DNA of 64,000 nt from Hymenobacter psychrotolerans DSM 18569. GTDB lineage: Bacteria; Bacteroidota; Bacteroidia; Cytophagales; Hymenobacteraceae. Location of the stretch: assembly GCF_900142395.1 (NCBI RefSeq), contig NZ_FRAS01000012.1:62001-126000 (forward strand), read 5' to 3'. Shown here in pieces: positions 23,952 through 31,295 of this stretch. How positions within the stretch are numbered: position 1 is the first letter of the stretch; each line of letters begins with the position of its first letter. The notes under the pieces were generated by a model that had not been told where the DNA came from, did not search any database, and saw nothing but the letters and a program-made list of their open reading frames with translations. The position numbers were made by a program, and so were the translations under genes.

Positions 23952-23967
23952 CCGGGCTTTTTGCTTC
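23928..23967. terminator. Perfect bidirectional terminator between the Abi pair and the lysis operon
   Basis: GAAGCAAAAAGCCCGGC and its exact complement around a 6-nt loop. It contains the membrane-protein stop codon and lies 6 bp from the end of the convergent 45-aa gene. Confidence 0.92.
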
Positions 23968-23973
23968 TCTCAC

Positions 23974-24111
23974 TTATCCAAACACGTAGTACCAGCACCA
24001 CTTAAGGCCGGCATATATCAACGCCAGAAGGAAAACGGCCAAGCATCCTAGAAGAAAGCCGCCAAATAACTTGTCGCCCCAGTTCCCTCCCCGGTTGTAG
24101 TAACGTCCCAT
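23974..24111 (-). CDS. 45-aa single-helix membrane protein downstream of lysis genes
   Basis: ATG at 24109-24111, TAA at 23974-23976. The product MGRYYNRGGNWGDKLFGGF continues with a single hydrophobic helix (LLGCLAVFLLALIYAGL) and a short aromatic tail (KWCWYYVFG). It lies 61 bp after the stop of the 196-aa lysis-region gene on the same strand and ends at the terminator, so it fits as the last gene of the portal/lysis operon. A small lysis accessory protein is plausible; no family match is claimed. Confidence 0.6.
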   Translation of the reverse strand: MGRYYNRGGNWGDKLFGGFLLGCLAVFLLALIYAGLKWCWYYVFG

Positions 24112-24172
24112 ATGCTAATGACATGTAGTGTACTGGAAGGTAATAAGTAGGCCAATATGGCCAACAGCAGAA

Positions 24173-24763
24173 TCAGACCGTAACGCCGATTGCCCACCTG
24201 AGCAGCCCCGGCCCGAACTGCCGCAGGCCGAAGCCCAGCACGGTGCCGCCGAGCAGCCACTTCCACCAGGCGCTGGGGGCCGGTGCCGTTACGGTATTCC
24301 CGTCGCCGGCTACGGCTGGCCCCTTGCGGGAACTGGCCGCCTGGTTGCCCTCGCCCACGACGACGGGCGCACTGGCCTTCCTGGCATCGGTGGCCACGGC
24401 ACCGGTTCCGGTGGCCACGGAGCCGGGCTTCGTGGCGGCGCTGGCCGTGTTGCCGTTGCCGTAGATGATGGTCGTCGGGCCTTTGTACTTCACCACGGAC
24501 TTGGTTTTGCCAGCCCCGCCGAACACGCCGGCCGAGATACGCTGGAAGAAGTTCTGCTTCGGCAGCGAGTCGGGCCGGCTGGCCAGTGAGTCGCGGTGCA
24601 GGGCTGTTACCAGCGCCGGAATATCCTCCGGGCGGGGCCGGCTGGCTGTACAGCTTGTTAGGGATGAAGTAATAAGGCCAGCCCAAACGATGAAAAGGAA
24701 GAGCCAGTACCAAGGGCTTGTCAGGAAGCGGTACACTGCTTCTACGTATTTATCTGTATCCAT
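24173..24763 (-). CDS. Membrane protein of the lysis module
   Basis: 196 aa from the ATG at 24763 (MDTDKYVEAVYRF); a GTG at 24775 would add four residues. One membrane segment is near the N-terminus (SPWYWLFLFIVWAGLITSSL, about 16-36), followed by LTSCTASRP, which resembles a lipobox. The middle is a low-complexity Gly/Ala/Thr region (GNGNTASAATKPGSVATGTG). A second membrane segment is C-terminal (WLLGGTVLGFGLRQFGPGLL). It follows the endolysin directly. It could be a spanin-like or holin-regulating protein in a Gram-negative lysis cassette; no direct homology is recognised. Confidence 0.62.
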   Translation of the reverse strand: MDTDKYVEAVYRFLTSPWYWLFLFIVWAGLITSSLTSCTASRPRPEDIPALVTALHRDSLASRPDSLPKQNFFQRISAGVFGGAGKTKSVVKYKGPTTIIYGNGNTASAATKPGSVATGTGAVATDARKASAPVVVGEGNQAASSRKGPAVAGDGNTVTAPAPSAWWKWLLGGTVLGFGLRQFGPGLLRWAIGVTV

Positions 24764-24774
24764 AACGCTCAGCA

Positions 24775-25326
24775 CTATGCTTTAGGAACTACACCACCGG
24801 GAATACCCAGTGCCTTGGCGGCTACCAGGAAGCGGTTCAGGCGGTCAGCATAGCCATTGGTGCCGCCGTTGATGCGCTTTGTGATAGTGTCGAAAAAGTT
24901 ACCGTCCGCCATAGCGTTCAGGCTGCGGCTGTTCCAGTACCAGCCCGCTGACAGGGCTGCGTAGGTTGGGCTTTCCAGCAGCAGCGGGTTGGCAATAAAA
25001 TCGACGTTGAACGCCTTGCTCAGTGCGTAATAGTTGGCCCGGCCGGTAATCTGGATCAGGCCCCGGCCCCGGAACTTCACCCCATCGCCTTTCACAACGT
25101 TGCCCAGGTCTTTGCGGCCCTCGTAGGCTACGCCTGATGCGTATTCGCGCACCGCATCCAGGCCGCAGGACTCGTGGCCGATTTGTGCCAGGAAGTGCGC
25201 TACGCGCAGTGGCGTGTTGATGTGATAAGCGGCCAGCGTCTGGTTGATCGGGCCGAGGAACTTGTCGGCCTCAGCCGCCGTGGTACCCACCAGGGCGGCC
25301 ATCAATAGTTGTTTGGTAAGCTGCAT
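24775..25326 (-). CDS. Endolysin, GH19 chitinase-like
   Basis: 183 aa lysozyme-like glycosidase of family GH19 that would cleave peptidoglycan glycan strands during lysis. Catalytic Glu52 lies in AQIGHESCGLDAV. Other family blocks are FRGRGLIQITGRANYYALSKAF and the C-terminal NGGTNGYADRLNRFL. The N-terminal helix (MQLTKQLLMAALVGTTAAEA) is part of the usual fold, not a clear signal peptide, so release through a holin is expected. It lies 2 bp from the holin gene. Confidence 0.9.
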   Translation of the reverse strand: MQLTKQLLMAALVGTTAAEADKFLGPINQTLAAYHINTPLRVAHFLAQIGHESCGLDAVREYASGVAYEGRKDLGNVVKGDGVKFRGRGLIQITGRANYYALSKAFNVDFIANPLLLESPTYAALSAGWYWNSRSLNAMADGNFFDTITKRINGGTNGYADRLNRFLVAAKALGIPGGVVPKA

Positions 25327-25328
25327 AC

Positions 25329-25916
25329 TTAGCTAATTGTGGCACTTGGTGCCGGTTGAAGGATAGTGTCTGGGACCGGCAGGGATTCCGGCATAAGGGG
25401 GGCCGCGCCGTCGGGCGCAGGAGGCACGGCCAGCGCGAGGGCAGCAGCGGCAGCCTGCGGGTCTTCGCTGAATTGGGCCAGTCGCTTCAGCAGCGCCTTG
25501 GGTATCAGTGTCGGCTCAATAGCGGCCAGATTTTCCAGCACGCTCAGCGCCTCGCGGGCCATCATGGCGCAGTAGATGAAGGTGTCGAACCACTTAAACA
25601 CCATGTTTTCTTCGCCCTGCACCTTGAAACTGGTCATCACGTGGGCCAGAATCAGCAGCACCATGTAGATGAGCACTTTCAGGAAAATGCGGCTGAAGGC
25701 CCGGCTGCTCACCTTGTGCTGCCGCCAGCTGCGCAGCACGCCGGTGGCCGTGTCGACGACGATGAGCGTGAACAGGAAGCCGGCAAACTCCCAGTCGTCG
25801 AACAGGTACTGCCGGATGAGCAGCGCCCATGGCGAGGCCGACAGCGCGGCCGTCAGCACTTCGGTGGTGCGCGGGCTCGTCATGGCCAGCAGCACCGAAT
25901 GGAAAACCGCCCGCAT
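25329..25916 (-). CDS. Phage holin (holin_4/toxin-secretion family)
   Basis: 195 aa. The membrane part has helices around 40-60 (FAGFLFTLIVVDTATGVLRS) and 75-95 (FLKVLIYMVLLILAHVMTS) with the conserved DTATG and KVSSRAFSRI segments of the family. A third segment lies near 105-125. The C-terminal 60 residues form an Ala/Pro-rich cytosolic tail. It would make the inner-membrane lesion that releases the endolysin encoded 2 bp downstream. The start overlaps the upstream stop by 1 bp. Confidence 0.88.
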   Translation of the reverse strand: MRAVFHSVLLAMTSPRTTEVLTAALSASPWALLIRQYLFDDWEFAGFLFTLIVVDTATGVLRSWRQHKVSSRAFSRIFLKVLIYMVLLILAHVMTSFKVQGEENMVFKWFDTFIYCAMMAREALSVLENLAAIEPTLIPKALLKRLAQFSEDPQAAAAALALAVPPAPDGAAPLMPESLPVPDTILQPAPSATIS

Positions 25917-26929
25917 TACAGCCAGCCGTAAACAGCGCCGTCGGGCGCGGTGCGAACCACTGCGCGGGGAGCAGTCGGCGACTGGTACACGCTGGAGGCG
26001 AAGTAGGTGGCGTACTTCGTGGCCGAGGCGTTGGCGTTGAGGTACTTTTTCAGGCGCTCCAGGTACACGTTGGCATCGGCCAGCGCCTGCTCTACTTTCA
26101 TGGCCAGCAGGCTGTCGAGCGAGGCATCGGCCTCTTTCTGGTTGGCATCGTCAAGGCGGTACACGTTCAGTTCAATGGCGTCGCCGTTCAGGCCCAGCCC
26201 GATTTCAGGCACGGCCTTGGCAACGACCAGGTGGGCCAGCGCCGGCCGCACGAACTGGTCCAGCACCCGCACATTGTCGGCCGACAGGTCGCGGTCCATG
26301 ATCTGCTCCTTCAACTCCAGATAGTACTCGCTGCCCAGCACCGGTTCCAGGCTGAAGCGTTCCATTTTCCGAAGCGTCGGCAGCAGGGCCAGGTACGTGA
26401 GCCGCGAGGAGCCAATGTTGTAGTGCTCGGAGAAAGCCGAAGCGGTATTCAGGAAGAACTTGTGCGAGGCCGTAGCAGCGGCGGAGGTGGCCCAGGCGGC
26501 AAACTCAGGCGCGTCGATGTGCTCGTCGAGCAGAGTCAGCGCCTTTTCCAGCGCATTGTAGCCCTTGCCCTGCAGGTTGGCGCGAAACTGGTTCATCTGC
26601 CACTGCGCCGGATTTTTCTGGTCCGTAGTCTGCGTGACCGTTACGCCCATATCCGTAATCTGCAGCTGGCCGGCCGGCAGGTAGCTGACCATTGCCAGCG
26701 TGGCCACGGCCAGGCGCAGCAGACGCAGCACGCTGGTTTCGGCCGCTGTCAGCTCATCGCCGGCCTTCACCTTGCTTTCCATCTGGTAGAAGAAGGCCCG
26801 ACCCACCAGAGGCTTGATGCGGTCTTCTTCTACCAAGTCCATGTCAGGCTGAATAGAGGATAGGCTGAAGGTATTCTTGTTCACTGGGATGTATTCCCGG
26901 AACTGTTCGATAGTGGTAATGAGTCCCAT
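25916..26929 (-). CDS. Phage head-tail connector-region protein (DUF6712-like)
   Basis: 337 aa, largely helical. The N-terminus MGLITTIEQFREYIPVNKN with DMDLVEEDRIKPLVGRAFFYQM resembles a Bacteroidota phage family encoded next to the portal (DUF6712, recalled rather than searched). Repeated helix blocks follow (LLRLAVATLAMVSYLPAG; YNALEKALTLLDEHI; LAMKVEQALADANVYLERLKKYL). It lies 4 bp downstream of the portal gene and 1 bp over the holin start. The role in head completion or head-tail joining is inferred from location. Confidence 0.65.
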   Translation of the reverse strand: MGLITTIEQFREYIPVNKNTFSLSSIQPDMDLVEEDRIKPLVGRAFFYQMESKVKAGDELTAAETSVLRLLRLAVATLAMVSYLPAGQLQITDMGVTVTQTTDQKNPAQWQMNQFRANLQGKGYNALEKALTLLDEHIDAPEFAAWATSAAATASHKFFLNTASAFSEHYNIGSSRLTYLALLPTLRKMERFSLEPVLGSEYYLELKEQIMDRDLSADNVRVLDQFVRPALAHLVVAKAVPEIGLGLNGDAIELNVYRLDDANQKEADASLDSLLAMKVEQALADANVYLERLKKYLNANASATKYATYFASSVYQSPTAPRAVVRTAPDGAVYGWL

Positions 26930-26933
26930 AGTG

Positions 26934-28310
26934 CTATTTGGATTCCTGTTGTTTCGGCTGGCTTTCGGCCTGCGTCATAATGAATGGGTTGAGGAAGCGC
27001 CACACCACCGGCTTGCCATTGACCTGCCAGCCGTTGTAGCGGGAAATCAGGTTGAGCGGAGCCAGCAGCAGGTCGAGGTGGAATTGCGAGGTGCTGACGA
27101 AGTTGTTGAACAGCACGCGGGGCTCCGAGCCGCCCCCGGCACCGCCACCCATCCCCTTGCCGGGGCTCACGCCCATCAGGCTAGGGGCCACGCCCACGGC
27201 GGTATAGATGTGGCTGCTGGCCTCCTGCGAGTCTTCGATGTAGATACCATCCTTCAGCTTGTCGTCGATAGCTGTAATCTTGAAGGCGGCCACCTCCTGG
27301 TTGGTTTTCGGGTCCATGATGGTGGTCGTCATCACGGTTTTGCCGGCCCCGTTGGTGCCCTGCATCACGTCGTTGAACGCCTGGATTTCGTCCTCCAGCA
27401 GCTTCTTTTTCTCGTCGCGGGTCAGCCCGTCCCAGTCGCCGTACTTCCACACCCAATAGGCCGAATGCACCTCAATCAGGTATTTCACCGTGAGCTGGTT
27501 CTTAAAGAGCATCTTCTTGAACTCCGGAATGGCCGCCGCCACGTCGAGCCAGCCGGAGCGGCGCACTGAGTTCCACGAAGCCAGTTGGTAGAGTGCCTTG
27601 TCGGGGCTGGGAATGCTCAGCGGGTAGATGTACTTGAAGCCATCCGTGCGGCTGCGCAGGTTGCCCACGGCATCGAAGTAGGGGTCGATGGTGGGCACCG
27701 TCGTCGAGAACTCGTCGCCGGGCTTGCCACCGTTGTCCCAGTTGGCATTGATGACCACGCCGGGCAGCGTGCCCTTCTTCGGCTTCAGGTAGCGGCACCA
27801 CGCGGCCTCCTGAATCGTGATGAGCTTCACCTTCTGCCGGTTTTTCGACAGAATCAGCTCCGGGAAGGCGTTGGCAAAGGTGCTGATATCGTGCAGCCCC
27901 TCGAACGCGTAGCGGTCCAGCCGCGAATACTCAATGAATTCATCGACTTCCGGCAGCGTCTGGGCTTCGAAGATGGGCCGGCCATCCTTTTCCTTGCCGG
28001 TGATGATGCCGTACACCAGCCCACCGCCATACATCATGGAGGTTTTCTTCTCCAGCACCGAGGGCAGGATGGTGTTCTTCTCAATATCCTTGATGACGTT
28101 CTGCGGAAACAGGTTGTCATCCCCCCAGGGCGCAATTTCGTCGGAGCCCTCCGGCTTCTTTTCGGGGCTGGTGGGAGTTACGCCGGGCGCGTCAGCCCCG
28201 GACGAGCCGCCACTGCCACCCGGCGCGGCGGCACTGATGCCGGTGTTGAAGATATAGCCGCTGTCCGACGCATAGGCGACGGTCAGGTCTGCATTAACTA
28301 CTACACTCAT
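26934..28310 (-). CDS. Portal protein
   Basis: 458 aa. Forms the dodecameric ring at the capsid vertex through which DNA enters. Evidence: APWGDDNLFPQNVIKDIEKN, an N-terminal segment shared by Bacteroidota phage portals, followed by YSRLDRYAFEGLHDISTFANAFPEL and a Gly-rich segment (GVSPGKGMGGGAGGGSEPR) near the C-terminus that precedes the last stem helices. It starts with a Gly/Ser/Pro-rich flexible region (30-60). It overlaps the 109-aa gene by 4 bp. Family assignment comes from overall pattern and context. Confidence 0.72.
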   Translation of the reverse strand: MSVVVNADLTVAYASDSGYIFNTGISAAAPGGSGGSSGADAPGVTPTSPEKKPEGSDEIAPWGDDNLFPQNVIKDIEKNTILPSVLEKKTSMMYGGGLVYGIITGKEKDGRPIFEAQTLPEVDEFIEYSRLDRYAFEGLHDISTFANAFPELILSKNRQKVKLITIQEAAWCRYLKPKKGTLPGVVINANWDNGGKPGDEFSTTVPTIDPYFDAVGNLRSRTDGFKYIYPLSIPSPDKALYQLASWNSVRRSGWLDVAAAIPEFKKMLFKNQLTVKYLIEVHSAYWVWKYGDWDGLTRDEKKKLLEDEIQAFNDVMQGTNGAGKTVMTTTIMDPKTNQEVAAFKITAIDDKLKDGIYIEDSQEASSHIYTAVGVAPSLMGVSPGKGMGGGAGGGSEPRVLFNNFVSTSQFHLDLLLAPLNLISRYNGWQVNGKPVVWRFLNPFIMTQAESQPKQQESK

Positions 28311-28636
28311 GATAGCACTACTTTTTTACCATTGAAGGCCAGTATCAGCCAGATATGCACTTTTCGTATTTGGGTGCTTTTGCCCTGCACCACGTTGCGG
28401 GTCGCGTTGGCGAAGTGGGCAGGCTGCCGGCCGGCACGCGGCGCGGCCTCCTCGGCTGGCACCAGCTTCTTGCGCTGGCCCTGCTTGGGCCGCGAAAAGC
28501 GGCAATGGTGCCACTCCACGATTTTGCCGGCCTTTTTGCGCTTGCGGTCTGCCAGCACAAAACGGAGCGTGAACCCCGTTTCGGCCTGCTCCATTTGTTG
28601 TAATGCGTCAGCTAGTCGGATAGAATTCGGAATCAT
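28307..28636 (-). CDS. Small basic phage protein, unknown
   Basis: 109 aa, strongly basic (RKRKKAGKIVEWHH, SRPKQGQRKKLVPAEE). ATG at 28636 immediately after promoter P3. A beta-rich start (TGFTLRFVLADRKR) and end (VHIWLILAFNGKKVVL) surround the basic centre. Similar short basic proteins precede portal genes in Bacteroidota elements, but no function is known. It is the first gene of the portal/lysis operon and overlaps portal by 4 bp. Confidence 0.62.
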   Translation of the reverse strand: MIPNSIRLADALQQMEQAETGFTLRFVLADRKRKKAGKIVEWHHCRFSRPKQGQRKKLVPAEEAAPRAGRQPAHFANATRNVVQGKSTQIRKVHIWLILAFNGKKVVLS

Positions 28637-28641
28637 CAGGA

Positions 28642-28676
28642 CGAAATTCCGCCGCCTGGAAAGCGGGAAAAAGGAC
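28642..28676 (-). promoter_or_regulatory. Late promoter copy P3
   Basis: Minus strand: GTCCTTTTT (28668-28676), 18 bp, GAATTTCG (28642-28649). It lies 5 bp before the ATG at 28636, so the message would be nearly leaderless. Confidence 0.75.
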
Positions 28677-28868
28677 AGAAAATCAGCCAGTGAACAGGCC
28701 GAAAAAACCCAGTCTCACAGCATAGTGCCCTGACGATAGCAGGAAGGCCGTTTTTGCCCTCTCCGAATCCGTTTTAGTCTCAAATTGTCGTTGCGCACCC
28801 CGACGCGCACTGTCGCGTGTGGAAATTTCCACGAGAGCCCCCAGGGGATATACCATTAGGCTATTGAG
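28677..28868. other. Non-coding gap between terminase and portal operons with palindrome and regulator boxes
   Basis: No convincing gene. Contains a perfect 14-bp palindrome GTGGAAATTTCCAC (28819-28832). A TGTGAGAC box on the minus strand is at 28712-28719 and TTTGAGAC at 28777-28784, 65 bp apart. Position next to the large terminase makes it a candidate packaging (cos/pac) site or control region; neither is shown. Confidence 0.45.
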
Positions 28869-28871
28869 CAC

Positions 28872-28905
28872 AAAAAGCCCGTTTGCAGGCTGCAAACGGG
28901 CTTTT
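28872..28905. terminator. Terminator of the packaging operon
   Basis: AAAAAGCCCGTTTGCA/TGCAAACGGGCTTTT hairpin with a 3-nt loop, 49 bp after the large-terminase stop. Bidirectional in form. Confidence 0.9.
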
Positions 28906-28954
28906 ATCATTGTTTCCTCTCAACTAACCGACATGGATGTCGGTCACATGCCGC

Positions 28955-30646
28955 TTAGCTGCTCACGATGAGCAGTCCCTGGCTCTCGGGAGTCGAGCGG
29001 ACTACATGCTTGTCGATGCTCAGGAAGTGCAGGTCCACCGTGTCGGTGAAGTGCGTCGCCTCCTCCCCTGGGATGGTCTTCTTCCGCTCACTGCTCTTAT
29101 CCTTCTCAATCTCGCCCTTGCTGTTCTCCTTCAGTGGGGCCATGCTCATGGCCGTCAGCGTGTGGCGGCAGTTGACCTTGTTGAAGCGGATGAGCAGTTG
29201 CCGGGCGTCCTGCTCACCGAGCAGGTCGATGCCCAGCTTATAGCGGTGGGCATAGCTGGGCACGCGGCCCTGGTTGAAGTGACGCACGCGCCAGCCCCGC
29301 AAGCGCAACTCCTCGGCGAAAGCCTGGTTGTAGGTGAGCTTACTATCGGGCTTACGGGCGTTGCCCCACTCACTGTCCTCAATGAAGTGGAACTCCTTGC
29401 ACAGATGGTGGGCATAGTAGTCACAGAACAGCTTGGCCAGGTCTTCAATCAACTTCGGGTGCTTGACGTGGAAGTCCTTCAGGAAGCGGTACTCGCCGGC
29501 CTCCTTATGAATCTGGCCAATGAGCAGGCAGCTGATCTTGCTGCCCCAGTCCACCGCCCCACGCAGGGGCAGGTGCGCCAGGCAGTCCGCATCGAGCATG
29601 CAGCCCGGCTCCCGGAGCTTGGCCATGTTGAAGTTCAGACCGGTGATGTAATCGTTGGCCATGCACTCCTCGGCATGGTGGGCAATGTTGAGCCGCGGAT
29701 AGAAGCCGGCCTCTACCGTTGCGGGCCGCTGGTTAAGGATTTCAATCAGGAACACGAAGTCCGACAGCTCCCGTCGCTGCTCCTCCAGGTAGGGAATGCC
29801 GATGTTGCCCAGGTTATCGAAGATGTTGGCCTCCGAGTAGAGCAGCCCTTTGGGCGTTTCCTGCTTGGCCCGCTTCATGGCCTTCGGATTCGGGTAGAAG
29901 CGCAATTGTCGGCTCAGTTCCAGTATTTCCTGGTAGAGCTGCATGCGGGTGCTCATGCTGCGGGAGTCGACGAACTCCAGCTGCAGCTTGATCATGCCGT
30001 TGCGCACCGTCTCGAAGCCGTTACCGTCCCGCTCATAATAGAGCGAGTCCTGCAGCAGCCATTTGCCCTGGTCGCCCCACGGCATCGACGAGAACAGGAA
30101 CTTGCCGTGGTGCAGGTCGCACCCCTTCCAGTAGTCCTTATTGCCCCGGTTGGAGGCAATCACGTCGGTACCGAGCTTCTCGCGGTCCAGCAGCAAGGCT
30201 TCGTCACCGATGTACCCGTCCAGGTTCAGACCACGTGAGCTGGAGCCGTTGCCATCCTGCGAAATCAGATGAAAACCGGCCCCGGTGTAGAAAACAATGA
30301 AGTGCTTATAGCTGACCGGCCTCTGGAACGGCTCAGGCCAGTTCCAGTTTTCGGGCGGCTTGCGGCCGATGAAGTAATGCACGTCCTTGATGTAGCCGAG
30401 CTTTTCGAGTTGGGCTATCGTCGAGGGCAGCGTGCGGGTCAGCAACTGGCCGTAGGTAGAACCAACGATGCCCCAGCAGCTGCGGGGCATCTTGGTTACA
30501 ATCATGTGGATCAGCCAGGCGATGATGGTCGACTTGCCGGTGGCCCGGCTCCAGAGCGACACGGCCGAGGCCAGCTTCGAAAGGATAAAGCGAAGCTGGG
30601 GCCGGTTGAACTTGAGCGGCTTAACGTCCGGTTTATTCATCGTCAT
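28955..30646 (-). CDS. terL: Terminase large subunit
   Basis: 563 aa from MTMNKPDVK at 30646 (ATGs at 30661 and 30640 are alternatives). ATP-driven DNA packaging motor with nuclease. Walker A-like WSRATGKST is near the N-terminus (about 32-40), preceded by the Q-like FNRPQLRFILSK. A Walker B-like segment is GYIGDEALLL. The C-terminal RNase-H-type nuclease begins around AVDWGSKISCLLIGQI and continues with FIEDSEWGN and HFTDTVDLHFLS. Length is normal. It overlaps the small terminase by a few bases and is last in the packaging operon. Confidence 0.9.
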   Translation of the reverse strand: MTMNKPDVKPLKFNRPQLRFILSKLASAVSLWSRATGKSTIIAWLIHMIVTKMPRSCWGIVGSTYGQLLTRTLPSTIAQLEKLGYIKDVHYFIGRKPPENWNWPEPFQRPVSYKHFIVFYTGAGFHLISQDGNGSSSRGLNLDGYIGDEALLLDREKLGTDVIASNRGNKDYWKGCDLHHGKFLFSSMPWGDQGKWLLQDSLYYERDGNGFETVRNGMIKLQLEFVDSRSMSTRMQLYQEILELSRQLRFYPNPKAMKRAKQETPKGLLYSEANIFDNLGNIGIPYLEEQRRELSDFVFLIEILNQRPATVEAGFYPRLNIAHHAEECMANDYITGLNFNMAKLREPGCMLDADCLAHLPLRGAVDWGSKISCLLIGQIHKEAGEYRFLKDFHVKHPKLIEDLAKLFCDYYAHHLCKEFHFIEDSEWGNARKPDSKLTYNQAFAEELRLRGWRVRHFNQGRVPSYAHRYKLGIDLLGEQDARQLLIRFNKVNCRHTLTAMSMAPLKENSKGEIEKDKSSERKKTIPGEEATHFTDTVDLHFLSIDKHVVRSTPESQGLLIVSS

Positions 30647-31295
30647 CACCCTCCTCCCCATCCTGGGCCTCCAGCAGCAGGCCGCGCATCTCTTCCAGCC
30701 CCACGTCGCTCTGCTCCACCGCCTCTACCACCTGGGCGTAAGTTTCCCCGTCAATCTTGTTCAGATTGCCCAAATCGATGGTTTTCGTTTGCCCGTCGCT
30801 GCCGGCCAGCGTGATGTTGAGCACGTAGGAACGGTTGGCCAGCACTTCCGGCGTCAGTGCATTCGAATCGTCCTTGTCCAGCCCTTTCAGGATGGCCATG
30901 TTCTTGATCGAGGCGTTCATGGCCTTCAAATCCGGTGGTTTCGCCGTAGCCGCCAGCTGGAATACCTTCATGGCAAACTCGTACAGGATATGGCGAATAC
31001 CATCCTTGTAGGAGCGCGTCACGTCGCCAAACAGCCGAATAGCCTCGGTGCAGCGCCGGTACGCGGTGGCCCGGCTGATATCAAAGCGCCCGGTGAGCAG
31101 CGGAACGGCCTGCTCCATGCTGTGGTAGTTCACCAGCAGGCCGTGGGCGGCTTCCAGCTGCTCCTTGCGCTTTTTATCGTCGTCGGTCAGCCGCTCCTCG
31201 GCCCCCTCGTTCAGATAGGAGGCCCGGATGCGGTCCAGCGCCGTTTCAGTGGCGTTGGAGTAGTTCGGGTTACTCGAAGAGGGCAAGTTGCTCAT
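30633..31295 (-). CDS. terS: Terminase small subunit (putative)
   Basis: 220 aa. Recognises the packaging site and feeds the large subunit. An HTH-like segment FDISRATAYRRCTEAIRLFG (about 70-90) follows a helical N-terminus (DDDKKRKEQLEAAHGLLVNYHS). The C-terminus is acidic (EEMRGLLLEAQDGEEGDDDE), as in many small terminases. It overlaps the large terminase downstream and the methyltransferase gene upstream (26 bp). Assignment rests on HTH plus position. Confidence 0.78.
   Translation of the reverse strand: MSNLPSSSNPNYSNATETALDRIRASYLNEGAEERLTDDDKKRKEQLEAAHGLLVNYHSMEQAVPLLTGRFDISRATAYRRCTEAIRLFGDVTRSYKDGIRHILYEFAMKVFQLAATAKPPDLKAMNASIKNMAILKGLDKDDSNALTPEVLANRSYVLNITLAGSDGQTKTIDLGNLNKIDGETYAQVVEAVEQSDVGLEEMRGLLLEAQDGEEGDDDE

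Noticed and set aside
24048..24713. 221-aa alternative minus-strand frame across the lysis gene
   Set aside because: It overlaps the 24173-24763 gene in another frame. The latter has coherent membrane helices and is joined to the endolysin gene; this one has neither.
28683..28910. 75-aa minus-strand frame between terminase and portal operons
   Set aside because: It begins inside the packaging terminator and crosses the palindrome; no promoter or domain. Treated as non-coding.
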